From contig JAIPEV010000066.1 of assembly GCA_021736965.1 (NCBI GenBank), positions 1 to 8,419 on the forward strand: DNA of 8,419 nt, read 5' to 3'. The stretch is from Halanaerobiales bacterium (GTDB taxonomy: Bacteria; Bacillota; Halanaerobiia; Halanaerobiales; M55B127). Shown in pieces: positions 1-5,635 of the stretch; positions within the stretch are counted from its first letter, which is position 1, and each line of letters opens with the position of its first letter. The position numbers and the translations under genes were made by a program. The notes under the pieces were generated by a model, which was not told the DNA's origin, did no database searches, and was given only the letters and a program-made list of their open reading frames with translations.

Positions 1-639
1 AAGGAAATGGCTGACAATTTTGAGACAGTATTGAAAGAAGCAGAAGAGAATATGTATCAAAATAAAGTGCATGAAAGTAAAAGTATTCATAATACCATTC
101 TTGATTCATTAGAAACAATGCTGAGGAAAACATCCGATGAGACTTTAGAACACAGTCAACGGCTTGAGGATTTAGCTGTAGATTTAGGAAAGGAATTGGA
201 TTTATCACAACATGAGTTAGATGTTTTAGCCTCATTAGCAAATCTACATGATTTGGGCAAAATAACTATTTCTAAAGACATTTTAGAAAAACCAGGTTCC
301 TTGTCTGATAAAGAATGGGAGGAAATTAAAGGACACCCAAAAACAGGTTTTAAAATAGCTAATTCTTCTCCTAAATTAAATGAGATAGCTGAAGACATCT
401 TATACCATCATGAAAAATGGGATGGTGATGGTTATCCACAGGGGCTTGCAGGTGAGGATATACCACTATTGGCCCGTATAATCTCCATTATTGATGCCTA
501 TGATGTAATGACTAATGGTAGACCTTATAAAGAGCCCATGAGCAAAGAAGAAGCTATTAAAGAAATAAAGAGGTGTGCAGGTAGTCAGTTTGATCCTAAA
601 ATTGTTGACATCTTTGTAAATCAAGTCTTAAATCAATAA
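1..639 (+). CDS. HD-GYP cyclic-di-GMP phosphodiesterase, C-terminal part (5' partial; probable GGDEF/HD-GYP fusion)
   Basis: The frame is open to the left edge, and the ATG at 7 is probably internal rather than the true start. The residues just after it (KEAEENMYQNK) match the usual last helix of a GGDEF domain, so the full protein is probably a GGDEF-HD-GYP fusion whose diguanylate cyclase domain lies upstream. Counting from the ATG at 7, the HD-GYP domain fills roughly residues 38-206. It shows the conserved His49, the metal-binding HD pair at 81-82 within HDLGK, His110, the HHEKWDGDGYP signature at 134-144, the IIDAYD segment at 161-166 and the terminal GSQFDP motif at 192-197. All hallmark residues are present, so hydrolysis of cyclic-di-GMP in the cytoplasm is the expected activity for this family. 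No GC-rich terminator is visible after the TAA; an ISL3 remnant begins 80 bases downstream. Confidence 0.9.
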   Translation, partial: KEMADNFETVLKEAEENMYQNKVHESKSIHNTILDSLETMLRKTSDETLEHSQRLEDLAVDLGKELDLSQHELDVLASLANLHDLGKITISKDILEKPGSLSDKEWEEIKGHPKTGFKIANSSPKLNEIAEDILYHHEKWDGDGYPQGLAGEDIPLLARIISIIDAYDVMTNGRPYKEPMSKEEAIKEIKRCAGSQFDPKIVDIFVNQVLNQ

Positions 640-719
640 AAATAAATAAGGATATAAAAACTTAAATAAAATTATAAGGTAAATTAATAGAGATAATCAT
701 TTGACTAGATTATATTTTT

Positions 720-734
720 GGATCTTCTCCATAT
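720..734 (+). repeat. Left terminal inverted repeat of the ISL3 remnant
   Basis: GGATCTTCTCCATAT pairs with the reverse complement of 1798-1812 with one mismatch (A/T at the third base). It begins 105 bases before the probable transposase start. Confidence 0.8.
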
Positions 735-777
735 CTGTTGGTAAAATTTAAATAAAAAAGAAAGACATAAGCTTAAA

Positions 778-817
778 GACCTCTAATATTTATCTACAAT
801 AAATATAAGAGGAAGTC
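778..817 (+). promoter_or_regulatory. Hairpin covering the ISL3 transposase ribosome binding site
   Basis: Arms at 781-793 (CTCTAATATTTAT) and 799-811 pair at 12 of 13 positions around the 5-base loop CTACA. An extra GAC/GTC pairing (778-780 with 815-817) lies across a small bulge. The only purine-rich ribosome site before the ATG at 825 (AGAGGAAG, 808-815) lies in or next to the right arm. Insertion sequences of several families use such stems to hide the start site in transcripts that read in from outside, and this position fits that role. The function is inferred from position and pairing alone. Confidence 0.5.
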
Positions 818-824
818 TCCCCTC

Positions 825-1790
825 ATGTCCAATTTTAGTATATTATGTTTATTCCTCTTTTGTCGAGAAAAAATTGATAGCTTTTATCAAATTATTGAGT
901 CTGAAAACGGTATGGTTCTTTTTAATACCGTTAGTCCTGATCAAAGATATAAACCTACTTGTTATAAATGCGGTAGCAAAGTTGATTGAATACATTCATA
1001 TCATCAAAGAACTTTAAGAAATTAAAATTCTGGTAAAAAATCGGTTTTATCATCCAAAACTATCGCAAAGTTTACTGCCCTAGTTGCGGCAAAACTAGAG
1101 TTGAAGAACTAGAGATTACTGATCCTGGTGGAGCTTTGTAACATATAGGATGGCCCAATATATTCATTGCTTTTGTTGTCTAATGCCGATCGATCAGGTT
1201 GCTAAACACTTTAAACTGGATTGCAAAACAGTCAAAGAAATAGATAAAAAATTCTTAAAAGAAAAATATCGTGATACTGACTATACAAATTCCGGTTATA
1301 GTGCTATTGATGAAGTTTCTATTGGTAAATACCATAAATATATGACAGTTGTTTTAGACTTCATTACCGGCCGTGTAATTTGGTGTAGTAAAGATAGAAA
1401 AGCTGAAACTTTAGATGAATTTTTTAAGAATATGCCTTAATAAAGATCTTTAAATATCAAAGTATTAACCATGGACATGTGGAATCCTTGTTTATATTTT
1501 TAAGGATGAATTTAAACTTATCTGGGAAACTAAGAATTCTAAAGATATGGAAGAAGCCCTAGATACTTGGTGTTTATTGGCCTTAGAGTCAGGCCTTAAA
1601 TCAGTAAGCTATTTTGTAGATATAGTACAAAGATATAAATATGGAATTATAACTTATTGAGAATGTCCGATTCATACTTCCAAATTAGAAGGAACTTACA
1701 ACAAAATCAAAGAGATTAAAAAAAGCATATGGTTATCCTGATGTAGATTACTTTAAGCTAAAGATTCGTCAGGGTTTTTTTAGTTTATGA
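825..1790 (+). pseudogene. ISL3-family transposase, multiply disrupted
   Basis: The reading starts at the ATG at 825, runs in frame to TGA at 987-989, and then has to be followed across all three frames. The order of motifs matches ISL3 transposases. A split zinc ribbon shows CYKCG near 960 and CPSCG near 1075-1090. A helix-turn-helix segment follows (IDQVAKHFKLDCKTVKEI, about 1190-1243). The largest open piece (1150-1440) holds IDEVSIGKYHKYMTVVLD with the first catalytic Asp and the GRVIWCSKDRKAETLDEFF stretch. The second Asp sits in TMDMWNP near 1470. The Glu is in HTSKLEG near 1680. Damage includes stops near 987, 1018 and 1658, frameshifts near 1050, 1140, 1440 and 1720, and a stop in the DMW region. 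All three DDE residues survive in the pieces, but no intact protein can be made. Confidence 0.85.
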
Positions 1791-1797
1791 CTTACTA

Positions 1798-1812
1798 ATA
1801 TGGAGAAGAACC
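1798..1812 (-). repeat. Right terminal inverted repeat of the ISL3 remnant
   Basis: ATATGGAGAAGAACC lies 8 bases after the last recognisable transposase stop (TGA at 1788-1790). It is the inverted partner of 720-734. Confidence 0.8.
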
Positions 1813-1833
1813 TTTTTTATTAACTTGAGATGG

Positions 1834-1881
1834 TTATTGACTTTTCTCCAACATTTCATTAATTAAATCTTTAGTGTTCAT
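1834..1881 (-). CDS. Very short ORF (15 residues) downstream of the nuclease gene; possible stub of an interrupted gene
   Basis: On the minus strand a ribosome-site-like AAAGGAAG (1888-1895) is followed after 6 bases by ATG at 1881. The frame encodes MNTKDLINEMLEKSQ and stops with TAA at 1834-1836. It starts 32 bases after the nuclease stop codon on the same strand, so it could be co-transcribed with it. It ends 21 bases before the ISL3 right repeat. The lysine/glutamate-rich amphipathic start looks like the first helix of a larger protein, and the ISL3 element may have landed in such a gene and left a stub. Minus-strand sequence beyond the left ISL3 end (640-719) does not continue an obvious protein, so this is unproven. 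Confidence 0.3.
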   Translation of the reverse strand: MNTKDLINEMLEKSQ

Positions 1882-1913
1882 AAAAATCTTCCTTTATATA
1901 TGAATTAAAGTGA

Positions 1914-3422
1914 TTACAAAGCCCATTTCATTCTTTGCTTGAGAATATCTTTAGTTAAATAACCTGTGTAATCGAATACTTGCAGGTTGAATCTATAATC
2001 ATCTGTACAATAATCTTTCCATTTCTCAGCAACGAACTTTATATTTTCTGCTGTTATCAAGCCTACATCTGTATCTTCATTAGATTGGACTTTTAATTTT
2101 TGGGCTTTCATTAAGCAGTTTGAATTAAAAGAAGGTGCTACTATTAGAAACAATGTCACTCTATTATTTTCGCTTTGGATATATCTTTTGAATTGGTTAA
2201 AGTGTTTATCAGGAAAGTTATATTTTTTCTCACAACTTTTATTATCCCATAATATCACATCATTATTATCACAGACTAACCTTCCATCAGGGTTATCATT
2301 ACCCTTCATTGTTGTTGGTGCATGGCCTAATAATTCTTTAAATAAATAATTAGTAGCTTCTTCAAAATAATGTTCTACTGCCAAATCTTTATTGATTACA
2401 TTATTGCCCCTCAACTGGTCATATTCTCTATTTGCGAGTTCTTCTATATAATTAAAATATAGTTCTCTAGGGTTACTACTTTCTACTTCATATGTAACTA
2501 GATTATCATAGAAGTTTAATATATTATTTATTCTTTCTTCCTTGGTACCACTGATATTTGTATTTTCTAAATCCAATAAAATTTCTCTTAATTCATTTTT
2601 TGTTAGTTCATTTAATGCCATTGAAGGTTTAATTTGGGTTTTTAATATTCTCGTGATGAGTTCTTTTTTTGAACCTGTATAAGGGAAATTGTAATTTTTT
2701 AATATTATCTTCAAATAATCCTTTTTTAATTTTTTTAATAGTAATTTATAGGTACTTTCCTTTAATTCAACCCCTAGTATTTCCTTCATGGTGGAGGCAA
2801 TTTCTTCAGGTATTACGTAATAAGTATTCTCATCCCTAAGCCTTGTTACCAATCCTCTATATTGTAAATCTTTCAGGCTTTCTTTTATAGGTTTATAGCC
2901 ATGAATTTTATTACCTTTTTGAGGGAAATAACTTAATCTACTTTCGATAATTCTATGTTCATTTTTACTTAGCTCTAATTCTTTCCTTAAAGTATTTAGG
3001 ATATTTTGTTCATGTGGACTTATATCATCTTGCCATTTCCAAGCAGCGATTAATACTTTTTTATAAATTTTCAAAGCTTCCTCATCAGTATATTTCAGAC
3101 ATCCTTCTTTTTTGCTTTTTTTTAGTATTTCTTTTTCTTCGTCTTTTAATTTTTGTATCAACTCATTTTTTTCACATTTATAATTATTTTCATTAATGAG
3201 AATATGTAGTAATAAATTATTTAGTAATCTAATGTTTCTATCAATATGTATAAAATTTAACTTGATTTTTATTCTATCAAAGTCAGCGAATTCATTTTTA
3301 TTCTTTAAAATAAGTGTTCTCATTTCATCTTCATCATCTTTAGGAGTGTCTTTCAGAAAACTATCAACTAACCTTCCAAGATAAAGTTTTGACATTTTAG
3401 AAACGATTTCTTCTAATTTCAT
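1914..3422 (-). CDS. SAP-domain protein with C-terminal FokI-like PD-(D/E)xK nuclease domain (putative solitary restriction/defence nuclease)
   Basis: This 502-residue protein is predicted to be a cytoplasmic DNA endonuclease. Residues 1-120 are charged and helical with no recognised fold. Residues 131-163 (DDISPHEQNILNTL region) look like a small helical bundle. Residues 176-205 (SLKDLQYRGLVTR) resemble a winged-helix strand-turn. Two SAP-like helix-extended-helix DNA-binding motifs follow, at about 226-261 (DYLKIILKNYNFPYTGSKKE) and 270-304 (LTKNELREILLDLENTNISG). The C-terminal nuclease shows PDGRL at 378-382, then ILWDNKS at 390-396, giving the catalytic set D379, D393 and K395. Its order and spacing resemble the FokI cleavage domain (KPDG...VDTKAY). 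LFLIVAPSF (425-432) is a later core strand. The start is supported by AAGGAGG at 3429-3435, six bases before ATG. No methyltransferase is adjacent. The nuclease fold is fairly secure; the defence role and DNA target are inferred. Confidence 0.8.
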   Translation of the reverse strand: MKLEEIVSKMSKLYLGRLVDSFLKDTPKDDEDEMRTLILKNKNEFADFDRIKIKLNFIHIDRNIRLLNNLLLHILINENNYKCEKNELIQKLKDEEKEILKKSKKEGCLKYTDEEALKIYKKVLIAAWKWQDDISPHEQNILNTLRKELELSKNEHRIIESRLSYFPQKGNKIHGYKPIKESLKDLQYRGLVTRLRDENTYYVIPEEIASTMKEILGVELKESTYKLLLKKLKKDYLKIILKNYNFPYTGSKKELITRILKTQIKPSMALNELTKNELREILLDLENTNISGTKEERINNILNFYDNLVTYEVESSNPRELYFNYIEELANREYDQLRGNNVINKDLAVEHYFEEATNYLFKELLGHAPTTMKGNDNPDGRLVCDNNDVILWDNKSCEKKYNFPDKHFNQFKRYIQSENNRVTLFLIVAPSFNSNCLMKAQKLKVQSNEDTDVGLITAENIKFVAEKWKDYCTDDYRFNLQVFDYTGYLTKDILKQRMKWAL

Positions 3423-3559
3423 TTTTCTCCTCCTTAGTTTTTACAGTAATAATTCTATTTAACTCAATATATATAAATTGAATTTTGTATTTATTAATTA
3501 TATTATATGAAGTTATAAATTTACCTTTAATTATTTGTAAGATATTTACAAAATCTTAA

Positions 3560-3575
3560 TTGCAAGGTTTAATGC
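3560..3575 (+). repeat. IS30 terminal inverted repeat, left boundary of the IS30 pair
   Basis: TTGCAAGGTTTAATGC is a perfect 16-base inverted match to 5413-5428. It sits about 40 bases beyond the stop of the minus-strand transposase remnant, where the right end of that copy should be. No 2-3 base target duplication is visible across the two outer boundaries. Confidence 0.8.
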
Positions 3576-3616
3576 CCGGTTTTTATGTTTTGATCTTGTA
3601 TAAAACTCAAAAATTT

Positions 3617-4138
3617 TCAGGTAACTCCTTTAGCATGTTCAAATAATTGCTCTAATGTCTTGAAATTAAACATTTTTCTTGGATAAGTATTTATGAATTT
3701 TTGTATCGATTTAACAACTTTTCTGCTCAGGCCTTTAAAACTAGCCCCCTTCGGTAGAAACCTTCTAATGAATCTGTTATTGTTTTTGTTATTACCACGC
3801 TGCTAACTACAATAAGCATCACAATAATAAACTTTAGTTCTTTTTATGCTACTTCCAGTAAAAGATTCTTCAATACGTTCATAATCATAAAATTCTCTAC
3901 CATTGTCGGTTGTAATACTTTTGAATGTCTACTACACCCACATCCTTCTTTCTACCCTATCTAGTCCCTTTATCACAGCCTCCTGGGTCTTAGAAGGTAT
4001 CTTTTCTATGATTTCCTTACGGGATTTCCTTTCAGTTAAAACTAATAAATTAGGTTCCTCACTATCTTTTTGCCCCTCTATCAAATCCATTTCAAAGTGG
4101 CCTATTTCCGATCTTTTATCAGCTGCTTTAGGTGGAGC
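3617..4138 (-). pseudogene. IS30-family transposase, C-terminal catalytic fragment
   Basis: Reading down the minus strand from about 4138, the fragment begins at APPKAADKRSEIGHFEMD, which carries the first catalytic Asp. It continues through LLVLTERKSRKEIIEKI and DRVERRM, meets two adjacent TAG stops (3929-3934), and resumes with SITTDNGREF, which carries the second Asp. The typical WQRG(S/T)NEN box appears as stop-QRGNNKN: a TAG at 3803-3805 stands where Trp is usual, and the catalytic Glu of NEN is Lys. The end is family-typical (FINTYPRKMFNFKTLEQLFEH) and stops with TGA at 3617-3619. About the first 180 residues, including the DNA-binding region, are missing. It cannot be functional because it lacks both its start and the catalytic Glu. 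Confidence 0.85.
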
Positions 4139-4157
4139 ATTGTATAATTAAATGCAC
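4139..4157 (+). repeat. Probable degenerate left terminal repeat of the plus-strand IS30 copy
   Basis: It matches 13 of 19 positions with the reverse complement of 5411-5429, with all mismatches in the outer two thirds. It falls exactly where the minus-strand transposase homology breaks off, which supports a boundary here, but the match alone is weak in AT-rich sequence. Confidence 0.4.
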
Positions 4158-4183
4158 AAAGTGATAAAAGAAAGCAAAAAAAG

Positions 4184-4212
4184 ATGACACATACTCCCAC
4201 CTCATGTATAAT
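4184..4212 (+). promoter_or_regulatory. Promoter of the plus-strand IS30 transposase
   Basis: ATGACA at 4184-4189 (5 of 6 to the -35 consensus), a 17-base spacer and a perfect TATAAT at 4207-4212. It lies about 41 bases before the ATG at 4254. The GGAAGGCGGG stretch at 4240-4249 provides the ribosome site. Confidence 0.7.
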
Positions 4213-4253
4213 GTTTTTAGAACAAAAACCAAAATACATGGAAGGCGGGAAAT

Positions 4254-5295
4254 ATGTGCCAAGATAATTATACCACAGATAACCGAAAAGGGAAACATCT
4301 AACCTATGATGATCGGAAAATAATTGAGCACTTATACAATATTCAGGATAAATCAGCAACAGAGATTGGTGAGGAATTAGGGAGTCATCGAACGACCATC
4401 AGTAGGGAGATAAGGAAGGGTGAAGTGGAATTAAGAAATAGTGATTATACGATAAGAAATGAATATGTGGCCGATAAAGGCCAGCAGGTATATGATAATA
4501 ATGCAACCGCCAAGGGTCCGAAAATTAAGCTAGCCAAAGAGCATGATTTAGCGGATTTTATTAAAGAAAAGATTAAAGATAAATTTTTTCCCGAAGTAAT
4601 TGCCAATGAGATAAAAGAGATGGACGAATTTGAGATTAATCTTAACCAGAAAACGCTTTACAATTTTATAGATAAAGAGATACTTATAATGAATTGGGAA
4701 GATCTAACTTACGGTAATTATAAAAAGTCTGGTTTTATTAATAAAAGAGAAAAAGAATCGACAAGAAGGCACAAACAGGGTAGACAGATATCTGATCGTT
4801 GAGAGTATAAAGAAGTCATCGAGCTCATGGACGGTGAGAAAAACAAAGGAGAACCCTATTTATTGCTATTAACAGAAAGATGTTCAAGAACGGAAATAAT
4901 CGTGAAGTTAAAAGCCAAAACCCAAACAAAAGTGATAAAAGATCTGGACCGAATAAAACGTAGAATGGGTGTCTGTAAAATTAGAAGTCAATTTAGGACA
5001 ATAACGTCCAATAATGGCTAATAATTTAGCATTTACAGGGGTGTAGAGATGTCATTTACCGCGAGCAGTATGCCGAGAACATCCCAGCATATTATTCCTG
5101 GCAGAGGGGTAGTAATGAGAATTTAAATAAGATGATTAAAAAATTCATTCCCAAAGGAAAAATACTGTAAAAAAGAAATAAAAAAGATTCATAGCTGGAT
5201 TAATAACTTTCCCAGAAAGATGTTTAATATTAAGGAGCGCTAATAAAGTATATCAGCAAATTAGAGCAGATAAAGATGAATTATATATGAGCTAA
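4254..5295 (+). pseudogene. IS30-family transposase, near full length, multiply disrupted
   Basis: The ATG at 4254 follows a purine-rich site by 4 bases. Residues 1-60 carry the IS30 helix-turn-helix (TYDDRKIIEHLYN, then SATEIGEELGSHRTTISREI), and the frame is open to TGA at 4800-4802. It resumes around 4827 with MDGEKNKGEPYLLLLTERCS; two or so residues around the first catalytic Asp region are missing. It then runs through DRIKRRMGVCK to ITSNNG, where the second catalytic Asp of the usual S/T-DNG is Asn, followed by TAA TAA (5018-5024). About 25 codons before the next box are scrambled or lost. A shifted frame then gives YSWQRGSNENLNKMIKKFIPKG with the catalytic Glu kept. A stop occurs near 5168 and a frameshift near 5240, and the tail (NKVYQQIRADKDELYMS) ends at TAA 5293-5295. 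It is inactive because of these breaks and the Asp-to-Asn change. Confidence 0.88.
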
Positions 5296-5350
5296 AGGGA
5301 GTAAACAGAAAGGCAGACCCAAAAGTAATTCCAGAAAATGGTATTTTTCC

Positions 5351-5368
5351 CCCCTTTTTAAAAAGGGG
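5351..5368. repeat. Perfect 18-bp palindrome inside the IS30 right end
   Basis: CCCCTTTTTAAAAAGGGG is fully self-complementary, with GGT/ACC pairs possible further out (5340-5342 and 5370-5373). It stands between the transposase end and the right repeat, the usual place for a small terminator or end structure in an insertion sequence. Neither strand shows a typical hairpin loop plus a long T tract directly after it: five T's precede it on the plus strand, which become A's on the other. A terminator role is therefore only possible. Confidence 0.45.
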
Positions 5369-5412
5369 AGACCTTAGTAATCAAAACCTAAGAACAAATT
5401 CAAGAAATACGT

Positions 5413-5428
5413 GCATTAAACCTTGCAA
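5413..5428 (-). repeat. IS30 terminal inverted repeat, right boundary of the IS30 pair
   Basis: GCATTAAACCTTGCAA is the exact inverse of 3560-3575. It marks the right end of the plus-strand copy, 118 bases after its last transposase stop codon. Confidence 0.8.
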
Positions 5429-5460
5429 AGAACACAGATGGAAATTTTTAGTAACTTTTT

Positions 5461-5490
5461 TTGATTTAGTCTACATAATGATGATATAAT
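5461..5490 (+). promoter_or_regulatory. Candidate promoter for the MutS-like gene
   Basis: TTGATT (5461-5466), an 18-base spacer and a perfect TATAAT (5485-5490) lie about 145 bases before the ATG at 5636, just outside the IS30 right end. The untranslated leader would be about 140 bases and AT-rich with no clear fold. Perfect -10 boxes arise by chance in AT-rich DNA, so the assignment is tentative. Confidence 0.4.
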
Positions 5491-5635
5491 ATGGACTTGG
5501 TAGGTGATAGGAAATATATAAATCACTTCGATTATACAAAAAATAAATACATTATTTATTATTTTAGATAATGAAAGAGAAATTAAAATAATATATAGTT
5601 TTGTTATAACTTTATAGTGAATTGAGGAGTATACA

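Larger units (their letters stand above)
720..1812 (+). mobile_element. Decayed ISL3-family insertion sequence
   Basis: The element is bounded by inverted repeats at 720-734 (GGATCTTCTCCATAT) and 1798-1812, whose reverse complement is GGTTCTTCTCCATAT, a 14/15 match. Between them lies one degenerate transposase on the plus strand with ISL3-type features. The length of about 1.1 kb is at the short end for ISL3 elements, which is consistent with small internal losses. ISL3 elements usually make 8-bp target duplications. The flanking 8-mers (712-719 and 1813-1820) are both T-rich but not identical, so the duplication is lost or obscured. The element is non-autonomous as it stands. Confidence 0.8.
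3560..4138 (-). mobile_element. Truncated IS30-family element (catalytic half only)
   Basis: This is the right-hand half of an IS30-type element in minus orientation. It keeps its outer inverted repeat at 3560-3575 and the DDE half of the transposase. The helix-turn-helix half and its own left end are missing. Homology stops at about 4138, where the second, oppositely oriented IS30 copy begins, so the junction probably formed by insertion of that copy or by recombination with deletion. The exact breakpoint is uncertain by roughly 10-20 bases. Confidence 0.75.
4139..5428 (+). mobile_element. Near-full-length but inactive IS30-family element
   Basis: A plus-strand IS30-type copy that includes a promoter, a ribosome site, a degenerate transposase and a clear right inverted repeat (5413-5428). 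The left end is assigned to 4139-4157, where ATTGTATAATTAAATGCAC matches 13 of 19 bases of the inverted right end, including the final ATGCAC. The resulting length of about 1.29 kb is reasonable for the family. It lies head-to-head with the truncated minus-strand copy. Confidence 0.7.

Noticed and set aside
156..398. 80-codon ORF on the minus strand inside the HD-GYP gene
   Set aside because: It is antisense to a clear HD-GYP domain with all family motifs and has no recognisable features of its own.
3014..3384. Two plus-strand ORFs (60 and 62 codons) rich in hydrophobic residues, suggesting small membrane proteins
   Set aside because: They are antisense to the nuclease coding region; the F/L/I richness is the mirror of lysine/glutamate-rich codons on the coding strand.
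3464..3481. TCAAT/ATTGA inverted repeat upstream of the nuclease as an operator
   Set aside because: Five-base arms around an AT-only centre are expected by chance in this composition.
3800..3815. Gln in place of Glu in the WQRG box as a catalytic loss in the IS30 remnants
   Set aside because: In IS30-family proteins W-Q-R-G is a normal variant and the catalytic Glu is in the following N-E-N box, so only the NKN change in the minus-strand copy was counted as loss.
3903..4359. ORFs of 82 codons (+, 3903-4151) and 85 codons (-, 4102-4359)
   Set aside because: Both are opposite-strand shadows of the two IS30 transposase remnants and span the junction without motifs.
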